From Maribacter sp. (GTDB lineage: Bacteria > Bacteroidota > Bacteroidia > Flavobacteriales > Flavobacteriaceae), in the NCBI GenBank assembly GCA_002749285.1, contig PDPR01000009.1:62001-126000 (forward strand): 64,000 bases of DNA, given 5' to 3'. The notes under the pieces were generated by a model that was not told the origin of the DNA, ran no database searches, and worked only from the letters and a program-made list of their open reading frames with translations. Made by a program: the position numbers and the translations under genes. Below are positions 8,955 to 18,443 of this stretch, in pieces. The stretch's first letter is position 1; each line of letters opens with the position of its first letter.

Positions 8955-9512
8955 ATGAAGAAATCATACCCCTTTATCGTGCTCCTTCTTTTTTTAGGCA
9001 GTTGTATCGCCAAAAAAAAGACCACTTATGCAAAAGAGCGCAAGATCACCGTTGAGGCCTCCACTAAAGACACCTCGGTCGATGTGGATGGGAAACCGGT
9101 CAAAAGCACGGGGAACCATTTATCCGAATCCAAGGTCGACAAGATCATCAATACGGCCCTTACTTTTTCAGGGGTACGTTATAAATACGGAGGCACCACA
9201 AAAGAAGGTGTGGATTGTTCTGGACTTCTTTATGTTGCCTTCAGGAAGAATCATGTAGCCCTTCCCCGGGTTTCCTCGGCCATGGCCAACCAAGGAAGAC
9301 GAATACGTATAAACCAAGTTGAAAAAGGAGACCTACTATTCTTTAAGACCTCTCGAAAAGGCAAGAAAATAAACCATGTAGGCCTGGTTGTTGCCGTTGA
9401 CAATGATGATATCAAATTCATACATGCCTCCACCTCCCGGGGAGTCATTGTTTCCTCACTGCGGGAAGGTTATTGGAACTATGCTTTTGTAAAGGCAACA
9501 AGGGTCCTATAA
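8955..9512 (+). CDS. NlpC/P60 family lipoprotein, cell-wall endopeptidase
   Basis: A 185-residue lipoprotein: hydrophobic N-terminus with the lipobox FLGSC at Cys17, then a charged linker and one C40 peptidase domain. The catalytic triad is visible as Cys89 (VDCSG), His142 (INHVG) and His158 (FIHAS). Such enzymes usually cut D-gamma-Glu to diamino acid bonds in peptidoglycan stem peptides. There is no SH3 or LysM targeting domain, so targeting would rest on the lipid anchor. Its TAA stop is directly followed by the comEC ATG at 9513, so the two are translationally linked. The link to DNA uptake is suggestive only. Confidence 0.92.
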   Translation: MKKSYPFIVLLLFLGSCIAKKKTTYAKERKITVEASTKDTSVDVDGKPVKSTGNHLSESKVDKIINTALTFSGVRYKYGGTTKEGVDCSGLLYVAFRKNHVALPRVSSAMANQGRRIRINQVEKGDLLFFKTSRKGKKINHVGLVVAVDNDDIKFIHASTSRGVIVSSLREGYWNYAFVKATRVL

Positions 9513-11537
9513 ATGAAACTACTGGAATTCATCCCTGTAAAACTGACGCTCTTCTTGGTGTTAGGGATTGTGACCGGTTACTTTCTGGATTTCGGGGTTT
9601 CAACCCCCTTAACCTTCTCCATTTTATCCCTTACGGCCCTTGGGTTTCTGTTATTCAATAAAAAAACCGGGAAAAAGCAGGTCTTTGGCATATTTACAGC
9701 ATTAACGACCATATGTCTTGGGGCATTCATCGTTGGTATTGCCCAACCTATAAACGGGAATCACCATTATTCAAATGTCCAGGACAGCAACCAAGATGAA
9801 TGGAAATTAAAGATTACCAAGGTACTCCCCCCTTCCTCTGTTTCAGAACGATGTATTGCCGATGTCCTCGAATTGAATTCAACCAAGGTTTCGGGAAAGA
9901 TCCTCTTAAGTTTACGGCCAGACCCGACCCAAACTCCCCTGAACATTGATGATGGACTTATGGTCCTTACAAAAAAAGAGGGACTAAGCCGACCCTTGAA
10001 CCCACATCAGTTCGATTATAAAAACTTTATGGCACAGCAGGGAATCTACCACCAATTAAGGGTAACCCCCAACAACTCGTTCATATTGAAACATCGCCAA
10101 AAGACTTTTCTAGGAGGTGTGGCCACATTGAGGAATACCATCAGCACCAAACTTGAACAGGCCAATTTCGGGAAGGATGGATTTGGGGTTATCCAAGCCC
10201 TGTTCCTAGGACAAAGAGGGGACATACCCGAAAGCACCTATACCGCTTATAAAAATGCGGGGGCAGTGCATATACTGGCCGTCTCTGGCCTACATATCGG
10301 AATACTCCTGTTGTTCCTGGAATTTCTTCTACGGCCGTTGGAACTTCTTCGCAAAGGAAAGGAACTAAAGTTATTTGTTATTGTCGTACTATTATGGGGG
10401 TTTGCATTTTTGGCAGGTTTATCCGCATCGGTAATCAGGGCAGTGACCATGTTCTCTTTTGTGGCCTATGCCCTTTACTTGAACAGACCAAGTAATACGT
10501 TCAACATTCTTGCCTTATCCATGTTCTTTATTCTCTTGGTCGACCCCATGCTCTTGTTCCATGTTGGCTTTCAGATGAGTTATGCCGCCGTATTTGCCAT
10601 TGTATGGATGTATCCGTTATTACAGAAACTCTGGCATCCCAAGTATTGGCTGGTGAACAAAGTGTGGCAATTACTTTCTGTTAGTATTGCCGCACAATTA
10701 GGGGTCTTACCGATCAGTTTATATTATTTCCATCAATTCCCCGGTCTTTTCTTTATTTCCAATATCCTGATCGTGCCTTTCCTAGGGTTGATACTGGGCG
10801 GGGGGATTATCGTAATCGCCTTGGTTGTCATGGATATGGCACCGAACCAATTAACGGCTCTATACGGTGACGTAATCCGGTTAATGAACACGATCATCGA
10901 TTGGGTGGCCCAACAAGAGGCTTTTATTTTCCGAAATATTCCGTTTGACTTGGTACAGTTGGTTTTCTCCTATGCCTTTCTGATAGCATCGATTCGGCTC
11001 CTACACAAATACACGTACCGAAAACTATGTACAGCCCTTATTTGTATAATCCCCTTACAGATCTGGTCTACGTACAAACAATACCAGACCCAGCATAAAG
11101 AACGACTTTTAGTGGCCCATCAAACAAGGAATTCGATTGTAATGCATCTATCTGGGAAACATCTAACCACTTACACAACGGACAGTCTTTCGTCCACAAA
11201 GATTGTTTCCAATTATAAAATAGGGGAAGGTATTGCGACTTTGGAATTCCGACCTATTATAAATGCCTTTGACCTGGACGGTAGCAAGTTCCTCATAATC
11301 GATAGTTTGGGTGTATTCCCCAAATTGGACAAGCAGCCTGATTATGTGTTGTTGACCCAATCCCCAAAAATAAACCTTGAAAGGTTAATAGACACATTAC
11401 AGCCTAAGGCCATAATTGCCGATGGGAGCAATTATCGCAGCTATATAAAACGATGGAAGGCCACTTGTGCAGAACGAGAACTACCCATTCACTATACTGG
11501 GGAGCAGGGTTGTTTTGAGTTGGATCTTCTTGAATAA
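9513..11537 (+). CDS. comEC: ComEC/Rec2 family membrane channel
   Basis: A 674-residue polytopic membrane protein. The N-terminal part (about residues 30-210) is the DUF4131-like extracytoplasmic domain, and the middle (about 230-520) is the Competence domain, with the signature AGAVHILAVSGLHIG. ComEC carries single-stranded DNA across the inner membrane in transformation. The last 150 residues take the place of the metallo-beta-lactamase-like domain of longer ComEC proteins but show none of its zinc-binding HxHxDH residues; only strands resembling the fold remain (DYVLLTQSPKI, QPKAIIADGSN). It is the last gene of the surE-comEC series and converges on a peptide transporter that ends 11 bases away. 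No other competence genes are in the window. Confidence 0.92.
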   Translation: MKLLEFIPVKLTLFLVLGIVTGYFLDFGVSTPLTFSILSLTALGFLLFNKKTGKKQVFGIFTALTTICLGAFIVGIAQPINGNHHYSNVQDSNQDEWKLKITKVLPPSSVSERCIADVLELNSTKVSGKILLSLRPDPTQTPLNIDDGLMVLTKKEGLSRPLNPHQFDYKNFMAQQGIYHQLRVTPNNSFILKHRQKTFLGGVATLRNTISTKLEQANFGKDGFGVIQALFLGQRGDIPESTYTAYKNAGAVHILAVSGLHIGILLLFLEFLLRPLELLRKGKELKLFVIVVLLWGFAFLAGLSASVIRAVTMFSFVAYALYLNRPSNTFNILALSMFFILLVDPMLLFHVGFQMSYAAVFAIVWMYPLLQKLWHPKYWLVNKVWQLLSVSIAAQLGVLPISLYYFHQFPGLFFISNILIVPFLGLILGGGIIVIALVVMDMAPNQLTALYGDVIRLMNTIIDWVAQQEAFIFRNIPFDLVQLVFSYAFLIASIRLLHKYTYRKLCTALICIIPLQIWSTYKQYQTQHKERLLVAHQTRNSIVMHLSGKHLTTYTTDSLSSTKIVSNYKIGEGIATLEFRPIINAFDLDGSKFLIIDSLGVFPKLDKQPDYVLLTQSPKINLERLIDTLQPKAIIADGSNYRSYIKRWKATCAERELPIHYTGEQGCFELDLLE

Positions 11538-11547
11538 GCGTTGAAGG

Positions 11548-13344
11548 TCAACGTACCCCGTGCATCAGTTTTTTAAGCACTGGATTCAATAAGATGGATA
11601 TAAACCCGACCCCGATCGGAACAAGTGTGAACATCAAAAAGAAAATACTCAGGGAGTATTGTTCCGAAATCTTATCGATCATACCTCCCATGGTCCCTGC
11701 TGTTTTTTGTCCAATAGCAATGGCCAAATACCATATACCGAACATAAAACCGATCATCCTTGGTGGCACTAACTTACTTAAGTAGGATAATCCAACGGGG
11801 GATAGGCATAATTCACCCATAGTATGCAGTAGATAAGCCAAGATCAAAAATATCATACTTACCGAGGCTGTTTTCGCCCCTTGTGGAATACCCATGGTAC
11901 CATAGGCCAGGATTCCAAAACCCAATCCGAGTAAAATCAGTCCCATTCCATATTTCATGGCGGCACTGGGGTTATACTTACTTTCCCACCATCGTGAGAA
12001 CAAAGGTGCCAGTGTTATAATAAAGAAGGAATTCAAAATCCCGAACCAAGAAGCATCTATCTGGTTCCCCTCTTGTGAGAATTTATCGACCAGTCTATAA
12101 ATGACCAAGATCCATATCCCTACAAAGGCCAGTCCCAAAACAATATTGGACAGCCCTATTCTCGAATATGTTTTTTTGAACAATAGAAACAGTACCCAGG
12201 TAATGATGATCAAGGGTACCGTTGTCAACAGGGCATCGATGACCTTGAAGACCATAGCCGAGGAACCTACCAGATCCCGATTTGTATAATCCCTTGCGAA
12301 TAAGGTCATAGACCCTAGAGCCTGTTCAAAGGCAGCAAAGAAAAATATGGTGAACAGACCAAAGATGGCAACTGCGATAATCCTATCACGGACAATAGGT
12401 ATATATCTTGATACCCGGGAAACCAAGAGTACCAAAAACAGTACAAGGGCGGTCAAGACGACAACAGAAGACCCGTCGACCCCCCACACACTGAAAGGAA
12501 TCAGGTTTATCCCCTCGGTCTTGGACAATGGGTCATTGAACAGGTATAACAACCCTCCTATGGCGGATAACCCTATCAATATATAATCAAAAAGCGTAAA
12601 CGGGTTCAATTTTCCATCAACAGTTCCTTCCTCTGCCAAAGCGGGGCTTTCCCCATCAATATTCTGTGGAAGTTCGACCTCGTATTTTTTTGAAGGTCTG
12701 GAACCAACATTACCGAACAACTTTTTTGCCAACAGAAACTGGAGCATCCCCAAAAACATGAATATACCCGCAAGGCCAAAGCCCCAGGCCCATCCAACAT
12801 TCTCTGCCAGATACCCACAAAGCATCATTCCAAAGAAAGCGCCTGCATTCACCCCCATATAGAAGATCGTATAGGCCCCATCCTTTTTGGATTCCTTACC
12901 CTTGTACATTTCAGAGATAATGGATGTAATGTTCGGCTTAAAGAAACCAGTCCCAATAACCAATAAGGCGAGACCCGAATAAAACGTTGCGGTTGTTTCC
13001 AAGGCCATTGAGGCATGGCCAAGGGTCATAATGATACAGCCGATCACTACGGCAAGATAATACCCCGTAAGCTTATCGGCAATATAACCCCCAACAATAG
13101 GTGTCAAGTACAACAAGGAGGCATAGGTGCCTATAAGTGCCAAGGCATGTTCCCGGGGCCATTCCCATCCGGGATTATCACTTACTATGGGAGCTGTAAG
13201 GAACAGTACCAGTAAAATACGCATTCCATAGAACGAAAAACGTTCCCACATTTCGGTGAAAAAGAGAACGAACAGGCCCGCTGGATGCCCTAGGACCTTG
13301 TCCTTGAATAAATTCTCGATATCGGTATTCATAAATCTTGCCAT
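11548..13344 (-). CDS. POT/PTR2 family di- and tripeptide transporter (598 residues)
   Basis: A proton-coupled oligopeptide symporter of the inner membrane. The POT motifs are present: GHPAGLFVLFFTEMWERFSFYG in the first helix (ExxERFxYY-type proton and peptide site), the helix-5 region FYMGVNAGAFFG, and GELCLSPVGLSY in the second half. At 598 residues it is longer than usual (about 460-500) because of a charged loop and extra hydrophobic segments between about residues 215 and 310. It lies 29 bases behind a second POT gene on the same strand, and both follow a DPP4-like peptidase, so this looks like one peptide-use unit. Paralogues side by side may differ in peptide length or charge preference; this is inference. 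Confidence 0.93.
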   Translation of the reverse strand: MARFMNTDIENLFKDKVLGHPAGLFVLFFTEMWERFSFYGMRILLVLFLTAPIVSDNPGWEWPREHALALIGTYASLLYLTPIVGGYIADKLTGYYLAVVIGCIIMTLGHASMALETTATFYSGLALLVIGTGFFKPNITSIISEMYKGKESKKDGAYTIFYMGVNAGAFFGMMLCGYLAENVGWAWGFGLAGIFMFLGMLQFLLAKKLFGNVGSRPSKKYEVELPQNIDGESPALAEEGTVDGKLNPFTLFDYILIGLSAIGGLLYLFNDPLSKTEGINLIPFSVWGVDGSSVVVLTALVLFLVLLVSRVSRYIPIVRDRIIAVAIFGLFTIFFFAAFEQALGSMTLFARDYTNRDLVGSSAMVFKVIDALLTTVPLIIITWVLFLLFKKTYSRIGLSNIVLGLAFVGIWILVIYRLVDKFSQEGNQIDASWFGILNSFFIITLAPLFSRWWESKYNPSAAMKYGMGLILLGLGFGILAYGTMGIPQGAKTASVSMIFLILAYLLHTMGELCLSPVGLSYLSKLVPPRMIGFMFGIWYLAIAIGQKTAGTMGGMIDKISEQYSLSIFFLMFTLVPIGVGFISILLNPVLKKLMHGVR

Positions 13345-13373
13345 TTAAAGACTGCCTTGATTACAGGTCAAAC

Positions 13374-14789
13374 TTATTCATTAATGTCTGGATCCGCAAG
13401 TTCAAAGGGCTCATTATCCATAATCACATGCTCATTATCCTCTGCCCCGTGGGTCAAGGATTCCAATTTTTTCCTGAACAACATCACTAAAAACCCAAAT
13501 AGTATACAAAATATAGCAATCCCCATAAATACTGCAAGTTCACCAAACTGGGAGGCCGACTCCCCTAAAAGACCTGCAAGTTTATTCCCAAAACCGGTCA
13601 TTGCAAAATAAATACCCATCATAAAAGATGCATATTTCACAGGTGCCAATTTAGTTATGTAAGATAATGCCACAGGTGAGATACATAATTCACCGATGGT
13701 ATGGAGCAAATAGGCCAACACCAACCAATACATAGCCGAAGAACCTACGCTATTATATTCGGTTGCAGCTGCTGCCATAAAAAAGAAACCGGTTCCCATG
13801 ATTATCAGCCCCACTATCATTTTGAAAAGTCCTGTTGATAATTTCCCCTTCAATTTACGTTTGGCCCAATACCCCGCAACCGAGGTACCTAAAAAGATAA
13901 TAAACATTGCATTTAGTGATTGAAACCATGAAGCTGGAACTTCGTTGCCGATAAATGGCAATGAAAAAGATAATATCCTATTTGTTTTTTCTGAGGCATA
14001 TATATTCATTAACCCTCCAGCTTGCTCAAAAGCGCCCCAGAAAACGATAACCAATATAAATGAAATGAACAGTACGACCACCCTATCCTTCTCTATTTTT
14101 GTCAATGGTTTCTTCAAAGCCTCTTTTTCAACCTGATTTTCAGAGACTCCTAGGAAATTTCCCACATGTTTTAGATATTTCTGTCCAAAAACGTATTGTA
14201 TAAGTCCTAAAGCCATACCTATACCTGCCAATCCAAAACCATAATGCCAACCGTAGACTTCACCAACAGTACCAACGATCAAACTCGATAAAAACGCACC
14301 AACATTAATACCGATATAGAATATGGTAAACCCTTTATCCCTACGGATATCCCCTTTCCTATAAAGTCCACCGACCATTGTTGAGATATTGGGTTTCAAC
14401 ATGCCCACACCTGCGACAATAAATCCCAGCCCTGAGTAAAAGGTCCACATTTCCTCAATGGCCAAGACACTATGACCGATTACCAAAAGAATTCCCCCGA
14501 TTAAAACTGATTTTTTCTGACCTAGGAATTTATCCGCAATCCACCCTCCGGGTATCGAAGCTACATACACCAACATGGTATACCAACCATATAATGCCAA
14601 CGCCTCTCCGTTGGTCCACCCCAGACCGGTATTGTCACCTGAGGTCTGAGCTACCAAATAAAGGACCAAAATGGCCCGCATACCATAGTATGAGAACCGT
14701 TCCCACATTTCGGTGAAGAACAATATATACAACCCTACAGGATGTCCAAAAAGTTCTTTCTGATGTACTGGTTTGTCAATTACCGCCAT
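13374..14789 (-). CDS. POT/PTR2 family di- and tripeptide transporter (471 residues)
   Basis: Second proton-coupled peptide symporter, of ordinary family length. It has FFTEMWERFSYYGMRA in helix 1, FYIGINVGAFLSS in the middle and GELCISPVALSY near the C-terminal half, closely like its neighbour but without the extra central helices. The C-terminal tail is acidic (about 20 residues rich in Glu and Asp). It lies between the DPP4-like peptidase (22 bases upstream) and the longer POT gene (29 bases downstream), all on the minus strand. Import of the dipeptides released by that peptidase is the straightforward reading. Confidence 0.94.
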   Translation of the reverse strand: MAVIDKPVHQKELFGHPVGLYILFFTEMWERFSYYGMRAILVLYLVAQTSGDNTGLGWTNGEALALYGWYTMLVYVASIPGGWIADKFLGQKKSVLIGGILLVIGHSVLAIEEMWTFYSGLGFIVAGVGMLKPNISTMVGGLYRKGDIRRDKGFTIFYIGINVGAFLSSLIVGTVGEVYGWHYGFGLAGIGMALGLIQYVFGQKYLKHVGNFLGVSENQVEKEALKKPLTKIEKDRVVVLFISFILVIVFWGAFEQAGGLMNIYASEKTNRILSFSLPFIGNEVPASWFQSLNAMFIIFLGTSVAGYWAKRKLKGKLSTGLFKMIVGLIIMGTGFFFMAAAATEYNSVGSSAMYWLVLAYLLHTIGELCISPVALSYITKLAPVKYASFMMGIYFAMTGFGNKLAGLLGESASQFGELAVFMGIAIFCILFGFLVMLFRKKLESLTHGAEDNEHVIMDNEPFELADPDINE

Positions 14790-14811
14790 ATATCTTTTAT
14801 CTTTGATTTGG

Positions 14812-16974
14812 TTATAGATTTTTTTTGATGAAATCGGTCATCTTGTTAAAAAGATGTATTCGGGTATACCCCCCATATATCCCATGGTCCTTATCGGGAT
14901 AGATGGCCCAATCGAACTGTTTGTTCGCCTGCACCAAGGCTTCTACCATTCGCATGGTATTCTGTACATGCACGTTATCATCCCCTGAACCATGTACCAA
15001 GAGATACTTCCCCTTTAACAATCCAGGGTAGTTGAACGGGGAGTTGTCATCATAGCCACTTGCATTCTCCTGGGGGGTCTGCATATAACGCTCCGTATAA
15101 ATAGTATCATAAAACCTCCAAGAGGTTACAGGGGCCACGGCAATAGCCATCTCAAAAACATCATTGCCCTTTAAAATACAATTGGTTGACATAAAGCCAC
15201 CATAACTCCAACCCCAAATTCCTGTACGACCTTCATCGATATAAGGCAGGTCGCTAAGTTTCCTGGCGACCGCGATCTGATCTTCGACCTCATATTTACC
15301 TAGCTCTTTTTGGGTGATCTTTTTAAAATCCCTTCCCTTAAGCCCTGTTCCCCTTCCATCGACACAGGCTATCACATAGCCTTCGGAAGCCAACATCTGA
15401 TGCCAATAATCATTCGCACCTCCCCAACGGTTGGCCACTGATTGGGAACCAGGACCGCTATATTGGAATAACAGTAGGGGGTATTTTTTAGAAGCATCAA
15501 AATCTGACGGCTTGATCATATACATGTTAAGGTCGTTGCCATTAATGGCCAAGGTCGAGAATTCCTTATGGGGAGTATCATATCCCTTTAGTTTTTCAAC
15601 AAGTGCCCCATTATCTTTTACATCCTTTAATTTCACCCCTGTCAGTGCCTTGTGCAAGGTGAAACGATAAGGTGTTGTGGCACTGGAATAGGTGTTTATA
15701 AAATAAGAGAAGTCCGCACTGAAGGATGCTGCATTTGTTCCTGTCTCCACGGCAAGTGCTTTTTTCTCCCCCCCATTGCTTCCAATACTGTAAACCCCTC
15801 GATTGATCGACCCATTCTCCGTAGACTGGTAATAGATTTTATCCTCATTCTGGTCATACCCATAGTAATCGGTCACTTCCCAATCGCCCTTGGTTATCTG
15901 GTTCATAAGGCTACCATCTGAAGCATACAGGTACAAATGGTTATACCCATCCCTTTCACTGGTCCAAATAAAACTGTCATCGGCCATAAAAGTAAGATTG
16001 TCATTGATATCGACATAGGCCTTGTCCCTTTCCTCTAAAAGTACGCTAACGGAATTATCCTTGGCGTTCACCGCATATAGTTTCAAATGGTCTTGATGTC
16101 TATTTAGCGTTGTCACGCTTAAATAATCAGGATTGTTCATCCATTTTATCCGCGGAATATAATAAGGGTCATCCAAATCTATTTCAGTGGTACTGCCCGA
16201 AACCACATCGTACATATGTAAAGAAACCAAGGCATTGTCCTCACCTGCCTTTGGATATTTGAAAACATATTGTTGTTGATAGAGGGTCTTACCGTACACA
16301 TCCATCGAAAATTCGGGAACATTGGTTTCATCAAAGCGAAGAAATGCGATTTTGGTACCGTTCGAGTTCCATGAAAAAGCCCTGACAAATGCGAATTCCT
16401 CTTCATAAACCCAGTCAGTGACAGCATTGATCACTGTGTTTTTCCCTCCGTCCCTGGTTATCTGTACTGTCGTTCCAGTCACAATGTCAAAAATATAAAG
16501 GTTATTATCCAGAACATAGGCGACTTGATTACCATCTGGGGAGAACAAAGGCTCCTGTATCTTCCTGTCCGATACCTTTACTATAGTCTTTGAGCCTATG
16601 TCATACACATAATATATACCCAAGGTGGAATATCTGTAAATTGATTCCAGTCCGGTCGCCAAAAGCAGCTTTTCCTCATCCCCGCTAAAAGTATAGGAAC
16701 TAAAACTTGGTATATTGTCATTATCGGAAGCAACGATTGTTTCAACCTTTTCCAAGGTCCCGTAATCATACTTATCTATACGTGTGGCATTACTGGACCT
16801 ATCACGGTGCAACAAAGTGTACTGCATTCCGTTCCCCATAGATCGGAGTACTTCCATATCAGTGGTCTTAAAGGCTTCCCTGTAAATTTCCCCAACAGTG
16901 ATTTTTTTCCCTTGTGCAAATGTAATGGCCACAAAACCGACCATTAAGAGCAAGAGTATGTAGCGTCTATTCAT
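14812..16974 (-). CDS. S9 family dipeptidyl peptidase, DPP4-like
   Basis: A 720-residue exported serine peptidase with a cleavable signal (residues 1-20, ending FAQG). The N-terminal half is the beta-propeller (DPPIV_N), the C-terminal third the alpha/beta-hydrolase (Peptidase_S9). The triad is Ser590 (GWSYGG), Asp near 665 (GSGDDNVH) and His near 697 (KDHGIYGG). The paired Glu of WVYEEEF, which binds the free N-terminus of substrates in DPP4, is present. It should therefore release N-terminal dipeptides, preferring Pro or Ala second, in the periplasm or on the surface. It heads the unit with the two POT transporters that could import its products. Confidence 0.94.
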   Translation of the reverse strand: MNRRYILLLLMVGFVAITFAQGKKITVGEIYREAFKTTDMEVLRSMGNGMQYTLLHRDRSSNATRIDKYDYGTLEKVETIVASDNDNIPSFSSYTFSGDEEKLLLATGLESIYRYSTLGIYYVYDIGSKTIVKVSDRKIQEPLFSPDGNQVAYVLDNNLYIFDIVTGTTVQITRDGGKNTVINAVTDWVYEEEFAFVRAFSWNSNGTKIAFLRFDETNVPEFSMDVYGKTLYQQQYVFKYPKAGEDNALVSLHMYDVVSGSTTEIDLDDPYYIPRIKWMNNPDYLSVTTLNRHQDHLKLYAVNAKDNSVSVLLEERDKAYVDINDNLTFMADDSFIWTSERDGYNHLYLYASDGSLMNQITKGDWEVTDYYGYDQNEDKIYYQSTENGSINRGVYSIGSNGGEKKALAVETGTNAASFSADFSYFINTYSSATTPYRFTLHKALTGVKLKDVKDNGALVEKLKGYDTPHKEFSTLAINGNDLNMYMIKPSDFDASKKYPLLLFQYSGPGSQSVANRWGGANDYWHQMLASEGYVIACVDGRGTGLKGRDFKKITQKELGKYEVEDQIAVARKLSDLPYIDEGRTGIWGWSYGGFMSTNCILKGNDVFEMAIAVAPVTSWRFYDTIYTERYMQTPQENASGYDDNSPFNYPGLLKGKYLLVHGSGDDNVHVQNTMRMVEALVQANKQFDWAIYPDKDHGIYGGYTRIHLFNKMTDFIKKNL

Positions 16975-17091
16975 TTTTTTAAGGATATCCTCTAAAATTA
17001 ATCCAAGTTTAGTGATTATTTTACAATTAATTAAACTTTAAGACCAAAAAGCTATGGGTTTTCAGGGCTATTCCTTATCCCATGTAATGAC

Positions 17092-17099
17092 TATCTTTG
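17092..17099 (+). promoter_or_regulatory. Likely -7 box for the HMG-CoA reductase operon
   Basis: TATCTTTG fits TAnnTTTG exactly and is 21 bases before the ATG. The -33 region has only TTCC at 17071-17074, 17 bases upstream, a weak match. Confidence 0.45.
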
Positions 17100-17120
17100 T
17101 GACCACAAACCAAATTTACC

Positions 17121-18443
17121 ATGACAGACCCTATTTTAGGCTTCTCTAAATTGTCAAAACAACAAAAAATAGAATGGGTTGCCGAACAATACACACACAA
17201 CCCCGAACAGACCAAGGAATTATTGAAGCAATACTGGAATGTTGATTCCGGGATACAGAAATTGCACGATGAATTCATAGAGAACACCATCACCAACTAC
17301 TATTTACCCTTGGGTATTGCCCCGAATTTCCTGATCAACGACAAACTGTACGCCATACCTATGGCCATTGAGGAAAGCTCGGTGGTTGCCGCAGCAAGTA
17401 AGGCCGCAAAATTCTGGCTAGACCGCGGAGGGTTTAAAACGAAGATTATCGGGACTGAAAAAGTTGGTCAAGTACATTTTATATATTCAGGGGATCCTGA
17501 CCATTTACAGGCCTTTTTCAAGGAGGTAAAGCCAAGATTGATCGAAGATACCAAGACCTTGACCTATAATATGGAAAAAAGGGGTGGTGGTATCACCAAT
17601 ATCGAACTACGTGACAAAACCTCCGAACTCAAGGACTATTACCAACTGCATTGTACTTTTGAGACCTTGGATGCCATGGGTGCCAATTTCATTAATAGCT
17701 GTCTGGAACAATTGGCCAGCACCTTTGAAAGCCAGGCCAAAGAGTACCCGATTTTTACCGGTTCGGAAGAACGGATCGAAATCATCATGAGCATACTTTC
17801 GAACTACGTTCCGGATTGTTTGGTACGGGCCGAAGTGACTTGTCCTATTGATGACCTACGACCAAGTAAAAGTATAACCCCGGAAGAATTCGCCCAAAAA
17901 ATGATCAGGGCCGTAAATATCGCCAATGTTGAGCCCCACAGGGCAGTCACCCATAATAAAGGCATCATGAACGGTATCGATGCGGTGGTTTTGGCCACAG
18001 GAAATGATTTTAGAGCCGTGGAAGCGGGAGCCCACGCCTTCGCTGCAAAAGACGGTACCTATAAAAGCCTTACCCACGCCAGTCTGGAAAACGGGATTTT
18101 CAGGTTCTGGATAGAGGTTCCCTTGGCCTTGGGCACCATTGGTGGACTGACCAACCTTCATCCCTTGGTGAAATTAGCCCTTGGGATACTTCAGGAACCT
18201 ACAGCCAGGGAGCTTATGCAAATCGTGGCAGTTGCCGGGTTGGCCCAAAATTTTGCAGCGATTAGTTCACTTGTCACCACAGGAATACAGGAGGGACATA
18301 TGAAAATGCACTTATTCAACATCTTAAACCAGCTTGGGGCGACCGATAAGGAAAAGAGCGTGGTCGTAGATTATTTTAAAAACCATACCGTTAGCCATAG
18401 TGCCGTAGTAACCGCTTTAAAAAAGTTAAGGAACAATTCATGA
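17121..18443 (+). CDS. mvaA: Hydroxymethylglutaryl-CoA reductase, class II type
   Basis: A 440-residue soluble HMG-CoA reductase, which converts HMG-CoA to mevalonate. The class II features are the ENTITNYYLPLGIAPNFLIN segment with the catalytic Glu, AIEESSVVAAAS, NKGIMNGIDAVVLATGNDFR with the catalytic Lys and Asp, and a C-terminal flap holding GHMKMHLFN with the catalytic His. There is no membrane domain, as expected in bacteria. The 3' end overlaps the GYDIA kinase by ATGA (4 bases), so both steps are co-translated. In bacteria with a mevalonate route the enzyme is biosynthetic, and the second mevalonate block at 57.6-60.7 kb supports that here. Confidence 0.96.
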   Translation: MTDPILGFSKLSKQQKIEWVAEQYTHNPEQTKELLKQYWNVDSGIQKLHDEFIENTITNYYLPLGIAPNFLINDKLYAIPMAIEESSVVAAASKAAKFWLDRGGFKTKIIGTEKVGQVHFIYSGDPDHLQAFFKEVKPRLIEDTKTLTYNMEKRGGGITNIELRDKTSELKDYYQLHCTFETLDAMGANFINSCLEQLASTFESQAKEYPIFTGSEERIEIIMSILSNYVPDCLVRAEVTCPIDDLRPSKSITPEEFAQKMIRAVNIANVEPHRAVTHNKGIMNGIDAVVLATGNDFRAVEAGAHAFAAKDGTYKSLTHASLENGIFRFWIEVPLALGTIGGLTNLHPLVKLALGILQEPTARELMQIVAVAGLAQNFAAISSLVTTGIQEGHMKMHLFNILNQLGATDKEKSVVVDYFKNHTVSHSAVVTALKKLRNNS

